Assembly: GCF_007829815.1 (NCBI RefSeq)
Contig: NZ_VIWT01000009.1
Location: 246,730-310,729 of the forward strand
Origin: Kitasatospora viridis
GTDB lineage: Bacteria > Actinomycetota > Actinomycetes > Streptomycetales > Streptomycetaceae
Length of the DNA stretch: 64,000 bases
Direction: 5' to 3'
The translations under genes and the position numbers were made by a program. Below the pieces are notes generated by a model. It was not told the origin of the DNA and did not search any database. It saw only the letters and a program-made list of their open reading frames with translations. Below, in pieces: positions 33,850 to 41,739 of the stretch (position 1 is the first letter of the stretch; every line of letters starts with the position of its first letter).

Positions 33850-34553
33850 GCCCGGCCGACCCGGACCAGCCGAACGAGGCGGCCCGCCTGACCCAGGAGC
33901 TGCTCGACCAGGGCTACACCAAGCGTCAGGTCGCCAAGATCCTCGGCCGCGATGCTTCGCTCGTCTCCCAGTTCTTCACCAAGGGCAAGGGCGCGAGCAT
34001 GGTCGGCGCGCTGCGTCAGCTGGTGCGCGCGGTGCGCGGCGGCGAGCGGGACACCGAGGCGCTGTCCGGTATCGCGGAGGCGAACACCGCCCGCCGCCGC
34101 ACCAAGACCGGCCAGAAGGCGCGGGTACGCGGCAAGGACACGGTCGGCAGGCCCGGCGAGTCGATTGCCGGCCGTGCGGGCAGGCAGGCCATCAGCTCCG
34201 GTGCCTCCCACCTCGCCCCGGTGGTCCACGCCACCGGGCAGGCCGGCGGCCGTCTGGCCTTCACGGTGCGGATGAAGGCCGACCAGTACGTCTACAGCGC
34301 CGGTTCGGAGCAGGATTCCGGCGGCATCCGGCGCGGGTTCATCCCCCGCTCGGACGGCACGGAGGAGCGTACCTACGGCTCCAGCTCGACCGGCGGGTTC
34401 GACGCGGCCGAGTGGTCCCGGCGGGTCGCGGACCACCATGGGGACGTCACCGAGGCGATGCGCGAGTGGCTGGTGGAGACCGGCCGGGCCGTGGAGGACG
34501 CCGACATCGCCTACCTGGAAGTCCGCGGCTGGGTCCCCGGGGACCAGCCGTAG
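33846..34553 (+). CDS. Tpg-like HTH protein, translationally coupled to the Tap-like gene
   Basis: A 235-aa basic protein starts at GTG 33846, overlapping the previous stop (GTGA). The N-terminus is an HTH (QELLDQGYTKRQVAKILGRDASLVSQFFTKGKG). The central region is very basic (RRRTKTGQKARVRGKD), and the C-terminus is MREWLVETGRAVEDADIAYLEVRGW. This order of HTH, basic linker and alpha/beta tail ending in an acidic 'D-x-x-Y-L-E' strand resembles Tpg, the 184-aa telomere terminal protein encoded directly after tap in Streptomyces. Identity appears low, and a role as terminal protein is inference. It ends 11 bp before the left transposon end at 34565. Confidence 0.5.
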   Translation: MSPADPDQPNEAARLTQELLDQGYTKRQVAKILGRDASLVSQFFTKGKGASMVGALRQLVRAVRGGERDTEALSGIAEANTARRRTKTGQKARVRGKDTVGRPGESIAGRAGRQAISSGASHLAPVVHATGQAGGRLAFTVRMKADQYVYSAGSEQDSGGIRRGFIPRSDGTEERTYGSSSTGGFDAAEWSRRVADHHGDVTEAMREWLVETGRAVEDADIAYLEVRGWVPGDQP

Positions 34554-34564
34554 GTCCGGTCGGC

Positions 34565-34616
34565 TGTGACTGAGCGCTTCAGTTGGCCGGTGAGCGGTTG
34601 AGTTGGCCAGTTGAGT
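34565..34616 (+). repeat. Left transposon end: two tandem transposase-binding sites
   Basis: Site 1 is TGTGACTGAGCGCTTCAG followed by TTGGCC, and site 2 has the core GAGTTGGCCAGTTGAG exactly 20 bp further in. Both read inward (left to right). The 5'-TGT terminus is the usual Tn7/Mu-type end. Confidence 0.6.
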
Positions 34617-34696
34617 GTTGGTGTTGTGCCTGGTCAGCGGGCCGTGAAGCTCGATTGTCTGGTCTGCTGGAATTTGGCTTTGTCTATCGCTGCTGG

Positions 34697-36600
34697 TCAG
34701 CGGCTGCGCTCAACTGGCCAACTGAAGCACTCAGTCTCTGGTGCCTGGTGAGTAGTCGGATGGGGGATTTCGGTGTCGATGGCTTTGGTGAGCTGGGCGG
34801 CGTAGTCGTCAAGGAGCGGCTGGAGCCGGCGGTAGTGGGGATGCTGGTCGGTGCGTTGGAGTTTGCGCATGGTGGCGCGGCGGTCTCGCATCCACTTCTC
34901 GTGGGCTTCGGGGGCGGCGGCGATGTGTGGTGGGCAGGGCGAGAAGTAGTACTCGCCTTGGGTGACCTGGGCCCAAAGGTAGGCGGAGACGGCGAGGCGT
35001 TTGCGGTCGTCGGTGATGGCCCGGCTGCCGGGCTGTTTCTGTAGTTGGCTCATCATGCGGTGCCAGTCTGAAGACGGGAGGGCCCAGTCGGCGAGGTATC
35101 GGCGGCGGCGCTCGTAGTCGATCTTCGGTGCGGCTTCGAGTTCGGCGGCGATGGCGTCGACGGCGAACTCGAAGGCGTGCAGGTTGTCCTGAGCTCGGAT
35201 CCATCTGCCGATGACCCCGCCGAAGCCGATCGCTCCTTGCGGGCCGATCCTGATGCCGAGGTACCGGGCTGCATCGACGAGGGATCCGCCGCGGGCGCGT
35301 CGGACGAGGTAGGTGGCTGCGGTGCGCCGCAGGAGGCGTTGGCTGGCGCCGGTGAAGTGGCCCAGGTGCGGGTCGGCCCATTGGCGGGGGATGAACGCCG
35401 GGACGTGCTCGGGACGGTAGGCGACCTGGCTCAGCGGGATCCGGTGGCCGCCTGGTTTGGTGCGGCGGAAGGTGTGGACCAGGGTTTCTGCTGCGAGCTG
35501 GAACCGTTTCGAGCAGTCGCCGCGGTAGATCTTGAATGCGCGGTCCCAGGTGTGGTGGCGGACGGGGGCGATGCCCGTGCGGGTCCGGTTTTCCGTCGGA
35601 GCGAGCTGTGCGAGGGCGACCCGCAGGAAGTCGGAGGTCACGATGGTGTCGGCGGCGTGGAGGAAGGCCGCGCAGGCACGGGCGTCGGCGGGCGGGGCGT
35701 TGGAGTGCTGGGGGGAGTCGGGGGAGTGGTGCCGGGTGACGTGCTGGTCGGCCGCGGCCGTCGCCGGGCCGGGCAGGTGGGGCCGGGACCGGGGCCAGGT
35801 GATGATGACCAGCGCGGTGACCAGTTGGAGTTCGGTGAAGTAGTGGCCTGCCTGTTCGGCGGGATGCTCCGGAGTGAGCATCCCGGCGATCCTCGCCTGA
35901 AGGGCGAGGAGTTCGGGGCCGGGGCGGTCTGCGGGGTGAAGGCGGGCGTCGTCGAGGCGGCCTTGGCAGAGGCCCTCGCGTGTGCGTGACGGCTTGTCCA
36001 GGGCGGGGCGGGATGCAGGCCAAGGATGCTCGGCCGGGTGATCAGCTGGCCATGGGCCGAGGCGGCGATGGGCTGTTTGCATGTGGGGCAGAGGTGTTCG
36101 AGGAAGCGCTGGTGCCGTAGGCAGGAGAAGAACACCGGTAGGCGCCAGGTGCGCTGCCAGGGGCCGCCGTGCCGGTCTTGGACGGGGGAGCCGTCGCCGG
36201 CCAGGCAGTTCGGGCAGTAGCGGGTGGTGGTGGAGAAGAGCCAGTCCATTTGGGGTGTGTGGCGCCCGGGGCCCAGGCCGTTGAGGACGAGGCTGATGGG
36301 CGGGTAGCGGGAGGCCCAGTCGGCAAGGGTGAGTCGGGCGGTCTCGGCTGGGGTGAGCCGGGTGGCGGCGGCGAAGTCGGCGGCCATCGTCGGGGGCAGC
36401 ACGGTTGATCGGACGGCCATGGTAACGGTCTGGCCGTTGTCCTTGAGTTCTCCCAGTCCGGCGCGGCGTGCGATGTGGTCGGGCGAGACGCCCAAACGGT
36501 GGGCCAGCCGAAGGACGTAGCCGTTGAGGCACTCGTCCGGCAGGGGGTCCAGGCTGCGGGGCAGTGGGGTCTGCCGAGCGGCCGGGTCGTCCCCCGTCAT
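34697..36600 (-). pseudogene. tniQ: TniQ-family targeting protein, frameshifted near 36000-36014
   Basis: ATG 36600 overlaps the tniB stop (ATGA). The first about 196 residues carry the TniQ domain: PLPDECLNGYVLRLAHRLGVSP, a zinc-finger pair YCPNCLAGDG and LCPTCKQPI, and LITRPSILGLHP. The frame then shifts within the C/G run CCCGCCCCGCCC (35999-36013), and the remaining 435 residues continue in the adjacent frame (REGLCQGRLDDARLHPADRP, LLALQARI, and a C-terminal IRIGPQGAIGFGG... region) to 34697. TniQ links the AAA+ ATPase to a target site. The stop lies inside an inverted copy of the end repeat. The shift may be a real mutation or an assembly error in a GC run. Confidence 0.72.
34705..34738 (-). 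repeat. Inverted extra copy of the transposon end site inside the tniQ 3' end
   Basis: Read on the minus strand this contains GACTGAGTGCTTCAGT followed by TGGCCAGTTGAGCG, closely matching the left-end site at 34565 but in opposite orientation and about 120 bp away. The pair could define a small non-autonomous element (34565-34738) or a secondary end. Confidence 0.5.
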
Positions 36601-37838
36601 GACGCGCCTGCTGCGGCTGGGCCGCGGTCGTCGAAGACGGTGTTGCGGCCGCGGCGAGTGCCGCGGGCTGTGCGGTTGGTGGGGACGTCCGGGATCTCGC
36701 CGGCCGCGGGGTCGCGGTGCGGTGCGTGGCTCAGGTCGATGGACAGGTCTTCGAGGAGGCCTTCGGTCAGCCGCTCCAGGCCGGTGGCGATGGCCTCGCG
36801 GCAGCCGTCCTCGATCAGTCGCTCCAGCAGGCCGACGACGCCGTTGGTGCGCTGGAACAGGTACTCGGGCATGGTGCCCGTGGTGAGCATGTTCTCGGGT
36901 GCGTCGAGCAGCCGCAGGCCGGCCTGGACGCCGCACAGGTGTTGGAGCCACGCTGCGATCTGCGGCGCGGTGTCGTAGCGGAAGCGGTCGAGCTCGACCA
37001 GGTCGAAGCGCCGTTCGGTCTGGGTGGCTTCCAAGCCGTGGATCTTGGCGTGCCGGGAGGCGGGCAGGTGCCACTGGCCGGTGGCTGCATCGTGGCGGCC
37101 CTCGCGCAGCAGTCCGGAGCCGGGGATGTCGACGCCGATCAGGACCAGGGTGACGTGCATGCTCATGAAGGCCCGGATCAGGTCGAGGGTGTCCTGGTCG
37201 TCGGCGCGGTGCATGCGCAGTCGGGTGATGTCGTCCAGGATCAGGACCTTCGTGCCGTGGTCGCGCAGGGATGCGGCGACCTGGTGGATCAGTTCGGGCA
37301 GGTCCATGCGTGCGCTGACGGGTGTGTCGTAGAAGTTCAGGATGGCCTTGCAGGTGCTCTTGGGTTTCGCGGTCACCGGTGTCTGGACGTAGGCGACCGG
37401 GGCGTGCAGGTCCCGGCAGCCGGGGGCGGCGTCGGGGTTGAGGTGTTGGTGCAGGGCGAGCCAGCGGTCCTCGAAGGCGGCGGTGACTTCGCAGACGCTC
37501 TCGGTCTTGCCCTGGTAGCCGCCGCCGGAGACCATCACGCCGGCGCGGGTGGCGGGCTTGAGCTTGAGGGCGTTGCTCTCGATACGGCCGTTGAGGAGAC
37601 GTTCGACCGAGCGGCTCATCGGGGTGGTCAGCAGGGGAAGGTTGGCATGGGTCGCGGCGCGGTGCAGGTCGTGGAGTGTCTTCTTCTTCGGGCTCAGCAG
37701 CCGCCAGGCGGCCAGGTCCATGGCGGGTGCCGGGACGAAGGACCGGCGGGTCAGGCGCCAGTGCTGCCAGCCGGCGAGGGTTTCGCGGGCCGGAGAGGGG
37801 CCGGGCAGTACGAACGGTGCCGTGTCGCCGGAGGTCAT
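36597..37838 (-). CDS. tniB: TniB/TnsC-like AAA+ ATPase
   Basis: A 413-aa AAA+ protein. Walker A is SGGGYQGKTES (K111, T112) and Walker B is LILDDITRL (residues 197-205), followed by the sensor-1-like LVLIGVDIPGSG, as in TniB/TnsC. The C-terminal half is helical (GLLERLIEDGCREAIATGLERLTE). TniB couples target choice by TniQ to the transposase and protects against self-insertion. The gene overlaps tniA upstream and tniQ downstream by 4 bp, showing translational coupling. The sequence is intact. Confidence 0.85.
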   Translation of the reverse strand: MTSGDTAPFVLPGPSPARETLAGWQHWRLTRRSFVPAPAMDLAAWRLLSPKKKTLHDLHRAATHANLPLLTTPMSRSVERLLNGRIESNALKLKPATRAGVMVSGGGYQGKTESVCEVTAAFEDRWLALHQHLNPDAAPGCRDLHAPVAYVQTPVTAKPKSTCKAILNFYDTPVSARMDLPELIHQVAASLRDHGTKVLILDDITRLRMHRADDQDTLDLIRAFMSMHVTLVLIGVDIPGSGLLREGRHDAATGQWHLPASRHAKIHGLEATQTERRFDLVELDRFRYDTAPQIAAWLQHLCGVQAGLRLLDAPENMLTTGTMPEYLFQRTNGVVGLLERLIEDGCREAIATGLERLTEGLLEDLSIDLSHAPHRDPAAGEIPDVPTNRTARGTRRGRNTVFDDRGPAAAGAS

Positions 37839-39880
37839 CGCGGCCTTTCCTCTACTGACTCGTAGTCGTCCGTGTCGTCGGCGGGAGGCAGTGCGAACAG
37901 GCTGTGCCGACGGAGGTTTTCGCCGAGCAGGCCCGGGTGTGGGGGGAGTTCGGGGACCGCGGCCTCCCGTCGTCGGCGGCGTTCGCCGTCAATGGCCTGT
38001 TGGTTCTGCCGGGCGAGTTCGACGGGGCGGGGCAAGGCCGGCAGAGGGTGGCTGGCAGCCGGGCCCGTGCGGTCGCGGTCGGCGGCCCGGGCCCGGAACG
38101 CTTCCCGGGCCCGCTCGGTCCGTTCGGCCTTCGTCAGCCGGCTCGGCCACGCGGTCACCGGGGTGTGGGTGGAGATCAGGTCGAGCAGCACCGGGAGGAG
38201 TTCGCTGTCCTCGCGCGGTTTGAGGCCGGCGCGGGCCGCCTCGCGCAGGACTTGCTGGACTCGCGCGTCGCCGAAGGCGGGGATGTCCCCGCTGGAGGGC
38301 AGTCCGTTCCAGGGCAGGGTGTGCCAGTGTCCGGCGCGTTCGAAGTACACCTGGCGGCAGTCGCGCGGGTCGCGGTTGACCGCCCACTTGCCGCGGTGGC
38401 GGCCGCTTCGCGGGGACGGGGAGGTGCCGAGATCGGCGAGGGCCGGGTGGCCTGCGCCGTACCAGAATCCGCCGATCTTGACCCCGCGTCGGACGTGGAC
38501 CTTCACGTAGTGGGCCGGGAGGAGATGGTGGTATAGGTCCGGGGTGGGGATCTGCAGGGCGATGCCGTCCCGGGCGGCCGCGGTGGCGAACAGCGTGTTC
38601 GGGCTGTGCCGGCCGCCCGGATCCCAGGCGGGCGCGTACTGGTCGAGGCGCCGGTTCTGCCAGACCTTCACGATCCAGGTCGCCAGCAGGTGCTCCATCT
38701 CGTCCACGGTCCAGACGGCGTCGCCTTCCGGATCGGCACCGCGGTCCGCGACATCGCGCCCGCGGTAGCCCAGCAGCAGTTCCAGCAGCAGCGACTGGAT
38801 CCCGCAGAAGGCCCGCTCGCAGGAGGCCTTGTCCTGCGGCCGCATCGCACGGGCGGGCAGGACCGCCACTCCGAGGGTGCGGGCGACCTGGACCAGGTGG
38901 TGGTTCTTGTAGACGCTTCCGTGATCGCTGGTCACCGTCTCCGGCGCGAAGAACGGGCGCCCGGCGACCGGGTGGCCGGCGAACTCGGCGACCAGGGCGG
39001 CGGGAACCCCCGGGTAGTGCCAGGCCATGTCGGGCGTCCAGTCCGGGCGCATCGGTAGTGGGAGCATCACGTCCCGCAGCAGCATGGCCACCTCGATCGA
39101 GGAGTCCGAGCCCGGGGTGAGCCGGAACGCGACCAGGGAGTGCGTGAAGGCGTCCAGCCCGAGGGTGAGGTCCGTGGTGATCGGCTCACCGAAGACGCCG
39201 TCGAGCAGCTTCACCGGGAACGGGGTGGTGTCCAGCACCACCACCTGTCCGGGCCGCGTGATCGTCACCGTGGACGCGCCGGTCTCCACCGCGGCCGCCG
39301 ACCGCAGATAGCGCTGGCGACCCCCCTCGGGGCCGAACCACTCCTTCCAGACCTTCGACAGCGTCGTGTAGTGCGGGATCGACGTTTCCGCCGCCTCGCC
39401 GTGCTGCTCCCGGACGAACTGGTGGATCATCCGCTCCTTGGTCTTCATACCGACCCGGGAGCGGTGCAGGCACTCCGCGTGGACCGCGTGGATCGCCTCC
39501 GCGATCTGCGGGCTGATCGACTGGTGCCCGCGCAGTACCGGAGTCAGACGTCCGTCCGCGAGGCCCATGATCCCGTGCTCGTGCCACCCGGCGGACCATC
39601 GCCGCAGGGTTCGCTCACTGACCTGACCGAGCCCCAGTTGGCGTGCGTCATCAGGATGAAGAGCCTTCAACTCTGCGACCTTCGCCGACCGGCGCTGAGT
39701 CAGCGTCGTCTGCTCCGGATCGAACTCCGGCCGGGGTTCTCCCTCCTGCGCCCAGTGCCGGCTGCCACTGCGAAAGCCGGTCTCGGCCTCCAGCAGGTGA
39801 GCCACCCGCAAGAGCAGCCGCTGCTGGTCCTCGCGGGTCAGATCCTCGAACCGTGTCTGCTGCGGTGGGCTGCCCATCAC
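37835..39880 (-). CDS. tniA: TniA/TnsB-like DDE transposase
   Basis: A 681-aa transposase starts at GTG 39880 (overlapping tnsA) or ATG 39877. The N-terminal HTH region lies near residues 80-170 (LGLGQVSERTLRRWSAGW). The rve catalytic core shows the DDE triad D217 (VVVLDTTPFP), D319 (VTSDHGSVYK) and E355 (KASCERAFCG). A Mu-transposase C-terminal beta barrel follows near residues 460-530 (YVKVHVRRGVKIGGFWYGAGH), then a basic/helical tail. It binds the paired end sites and joins the 3' ends to the target. Length and motifs are as in TnsB/TniA. Confidence 0.9.
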   Translation of the reverse strand: MMGSPPQQTRFEDLTREDQQRLLLRVAHLLEAETGFRSGSRHWAQEGEPRPEFDPEQTTLTQRRSAKVAELKALHPDDARQLGLGQVSERTLRRWSAGWHEHGIMGLADGRLTPVLRGHQSISPQIAEAIHAVHAECLHRSRVGMKTKERMIHQFVREQHGEAAETSIPHYTTLSKVWKEWFGPEGGRQRYLRSAAAVETGASTVTITRPGQVVVLDTTPFPVKLLDGVFGEPITTDLTLGLDAFTHSLVAFRLTPGSDSSIEVAMLLRDVMLPLPMRPDWTPDMAWHYPGVPAALVAEFAGHPVAGRPFFAPETVTSDHGSVYKNHHLVQVARTLGVAVLPARAMRPQDKASCERAFCGIQSLLLELLLGYRGRDVADRGADPEGDAVWTVDEMEHLLATWIVKVWQNRRLDQYAPAWDPGGRHSPNTLFATAAARDGIALQIPTPDLYHHLLPAHYVKVHVRRGVKIGGFWYGAGHPALADLGTSPSPRSGRHRGKWAVNRDPRDCRQVYFERAGHWHTLPWNGLPSSGDIPAFGDARVQQVLREAARAGLKPREDSELLPVLLDLISTHTPVTAWPSRLTKAERTERAREAFRARAADRDRTGPAASHPLPALPRPVELARQNQQAIDGERRRRREAAVPELPPHPGLLGENLRRHSLFALPPADDTDDYESVEERPR

Positions 39881-40740
39881 ACCGTCCCAGCCGGATAGAT
39901 CCAGGTGCCGTCCCCGAACGGCTGGGTCAGGTCGACCGCCAGCAGCCGTCGCCAGAGCAGCCGAACCGCGTGCGTTCGCGCGACCGCCGGAACCTTCGTC
40001 TGGTCCACGAGCTCACCGAACTGCCAGGGTCGCCGTTGTACAGCGGAGAGCAACTGCTGTTCCAGTCCGAGCGGATCGGTCATCGGCCGTCGTCGTGCGG
40101 AGAGAGCGTCGAGCCCGGCGAGGACCCCGCGCCGCCAGCCGGTCACCACGGCATAGCGCCAGCCCGCCGCGGCCGCCGCCTGGTGGGCCGCGGCGAAGCG
40201 AACCTCGTCCTCTTCCTCGATCAGCCCCGCCGGCCGCACATCCAGCAGCCACGATGATCCTGCGGCCAGCACGAGGAAGTCCGGGATGTGCGCGCCCTTT
40301 CCTTCGCACCAGGCGAACCGCAATCGGAACGGCTGGGCCAGTACCTCGTCGAACCCGCCCACGAAGTCCAGGGCAAGCAGCAGCCACCGTTCGGCCAGGC
40401 TCTCGAAGCCGTGCTGCCGGCCGGTGGAGACCAGGCATTCCAGTCCTGGGCGGTGTCGCTGGCTGGTCCGCCAGGTGAAGCGTCGTACCGGCGCCGAGGC
40501 CATCGCCGGGACCTCGGCCAGGGAGTTCACCGGGCTGACGACCTCACCGGCCCCCACCTTCCACGTCGTGGTCCACGCTCCCGACCACCCGGGGCCGAGG
40601 GCCAGGCGCTCGACCGCGCGTGCAGGGATCTCGTACGGAACCAGAAGATCATCCAGCGAGCAGCTGTGCGACCAGACCGGCCCTGCCTCAGCGCTCCCGT
40701 TGTGTGTGCCGTCCACGGCACTCAGGACACAACACGTCAC
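39877..40740 (-). CDS. tnsA: TnsA-like heteromeric transposase endonuclease subunit
   Basis: The start is uncertain. GTG 40740 gives 287 aa and leaves the right-end repeats (40797-40841) outside the gene; the frame is open to 40920 but would run through them. ATG 40503 is another candidate. The catalytic core is of the TnsA type: FESLAERWLLLALDF (Glu), HIPDFLVLAAGSSWLLDVRPA (the PDFL Asp with the following DVRP in place of QxK), and WRYAVVTGW, as in actinobacterial TnsA homologs. TnsA cuts the 5' ends so the element moves by cut-and-paste. The C-terminal winged-helix-like part (LEQQLLSAVQRRPWQFGELVDQTKVPAVARTHAVRLLWRRLLAVDL) probably contacts TnsB or TnsC. Confidence 0.75.
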   Translation of the reverse strand: MTCCVLSAVDGTHNGSAEAGPVWSHSCSLDDLLVPYEIPARAVERLALGPGWSGAWTTTWKVGAGEVVSPVNSLAEVPAMASAPVRRFTWRTSQRHRPGLECLVSTGRQHGFESLAERWLLLALDFVGGFDEVLAQPFRLRFAWCEGKGAHIPDFLVLAAGSSWLLDVRPAGLIEEEDEVRFAAAHQAAAAAGWRYAVVTGWRRGVLAGLDALSARRRPMTDPLGLEQQLLSAVQRRPWQFGELVDQTKVPAVARTHAVRLLWRRLLAVDLTQPFGDGTWIYPAGTV

Positions 40741-40796
40741 AGAGCAGGGGGCGAAATCACTCAAACCGGGTTCATCGGTCCAACTCCGGCGATATC

Positions 40797-40841
40797 CTGC
40801 CCAGCTGACGCTCAACTCGCCCGCTGAAGTGCTCGGTCGCA
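40797..40841 (-). repeat. Right transposon end: two tandem transposase-binding sites
   Basis: Read on the minus strand from 40841, the terminus TGCGACCGAGCACTTCAG is followed by GGGCGAGTTGAGCG, and a second weaker site CAGCTGGGCAGG starts 19 bp inward. A further related GAGTTGGACC lies at about 40777-40786. This mirrors the left end. Confidence 0.55.
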
Positions 40842-40968
40842 GGGAGCGAGTGGCCGGGCCGGGCCGCCGTGACCCGGCGGCTTGCCTCTCCCGGGTATGG
40901 CCTCGGGGCCTCGCCGCCACAGGTTACTACTGGGCGTTACTTGTGTCTGAATGGCCAAGTATTTCTGG

Positions 40969-41025
40969 TTACTTGCCAAGTGAGCAGAAACAGTTGTAAG
41001 TTCTTTCTGACTACTTGGCAAGTAA
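40969..41025 (+). promoter_or_regulatory. Paired operators TTACTTGCCAAGT upstream of the 41046 gene
   Basis: The 13-bp word TTACTTGCCAAGT (40969-40981) recurs as its exact inverse ACTTGGCAAGTAA at 41013-41025. Each contains the palindrome ACTTG-C/G-CAAGT. Half-sites GTTACTTG (40935-40942) and GGCCAAGTA lie just upstream. The region is AT-rich and directly precedes the 41046 gene. Confidence 0.6.
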
Positions 41026-41045
41026 AAGTTGGAAGGGGTCCCCCT

Positions 41046-41624
41046 GTGGACATCGAGGCGTTGCGAGCCGAACTTCACCAGGCAGTCGACGAGATCGTTG
41101 ACCGTCACCTCGGCCGGACCGCGGCAACCGGCGAGGCGCCGGACCCGGTATCGGTGACCGAGGGAGAGCAGACCGGGGAGTGGACCTACCAGTGGCCGGG
41201 CGGAGGAGTGGAGAAGTTCCATCGCACCCGCTGGTTCGAGGCCGCCGGCGATCGTGGCCGGCATCGGGTCAGAGTCGCCTGGGCACGTCGGCCGGCATGG
41301 GGCCGGGAAGACCGACTCCGCGCGATCGTCTTCCTGCAGCAGGGCAAGCCGGAGTCGAAGACCTACTACCCGCTGACCGAGTTCGTCGAGACCGACGACG
41401 ACCGATTCGCAGCGATCATCCCCCGGCCCACCCGACCCCGAGCCCAGCTCCGCGACGACGAGCCGCTCCCCGAGCGGTTCCGACACCAGGTCGTGGAGCG
41501 TACAGACGCACTCTTCGAGTCGATCGCCGACGGGTCCTCCGTGCGACTGGTTCTGGAGGAGAGCGCCGAGGACGAAATGGTCCGTCACGGATATTGGGTA
41601 GCAGCGCTGCGCAACCGCTTCTGA
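41046..41624 (+). CDS. Hypothetical protein in the island
   Basis: A 192-aa acidic protein starts at GTG 41046 with GGAAGGGG about 8-10 bases upstream. The N-terminus is helical (IEALRAELHQAVDEIVDRHLG). The middle is beta-rich and aromatic (EWTYQWPGGGVEKFHRTRWFEAAGDRGRHRVRVAWARRPAW), followed by LRAIVFLQQGKPESKTYYPLTEFV and a C-terminal amphipathic helix. No family was recognised. Its promoter carries the paired palindromic operators, and the helicase gene follows 115 bp downstream in the same direction, so it is probably a regulator or partner of that gene. Confidence 0.6.
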   Translation: MDIEALRAELHQAVDEIVDRHLGRTAATGEAPDPVSVTEGEQTGEWTYQWPGGGVEKFHRTRWFEAAGDRGRHRVRVAWARRPAWGREDRLRAIVFLQQGKPESKTYYPLTEFVETDDDRFAAIIPRPTRPRAQLRDDEPLPERFRHQVVERTDALFESIADGSSVRLVLEESAEDEMVRHGYWVAALRNRF

Positions 41625-41739
41625 CGAGCAGCCAACCCTCAACCACCCCTCGCGCACCCGCTGCTCAGCCAGCACGAGCGGCCCCGACCGGCACTGCATC
41701 GCCCGCCCAGCGACTGGCAGCACGAAGGAGTTCACCGTC

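Larger units (their letters stand above)
34565..40841 (-). mobile_element. Compact Tn7-like transposon (tnsA-tniA-tniB-tniQ)
   Basis: A 6.28-kb element has an operon on the minus strand of TnsA-like endonuclease, DDE transposase TniA/TnsB, AAA+ regulator TniB/TnsC and TniQ. Each gene overlaps the next by a few bases. The left terminus TGTGACTGAGCGCTTCAG (34565) and the right terminus (complement of 40841) TGCGACCGAGCACTTCAG match at 15 of 18 positions, and each is followed 19-20 bp inward by a second related site. There is no 5-bp target duplication at these points (TCGGC versus GGGAG). There is no cargo between the ends, and tnsD, tnsE or cas genes are absent. Confidence 0.65.
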
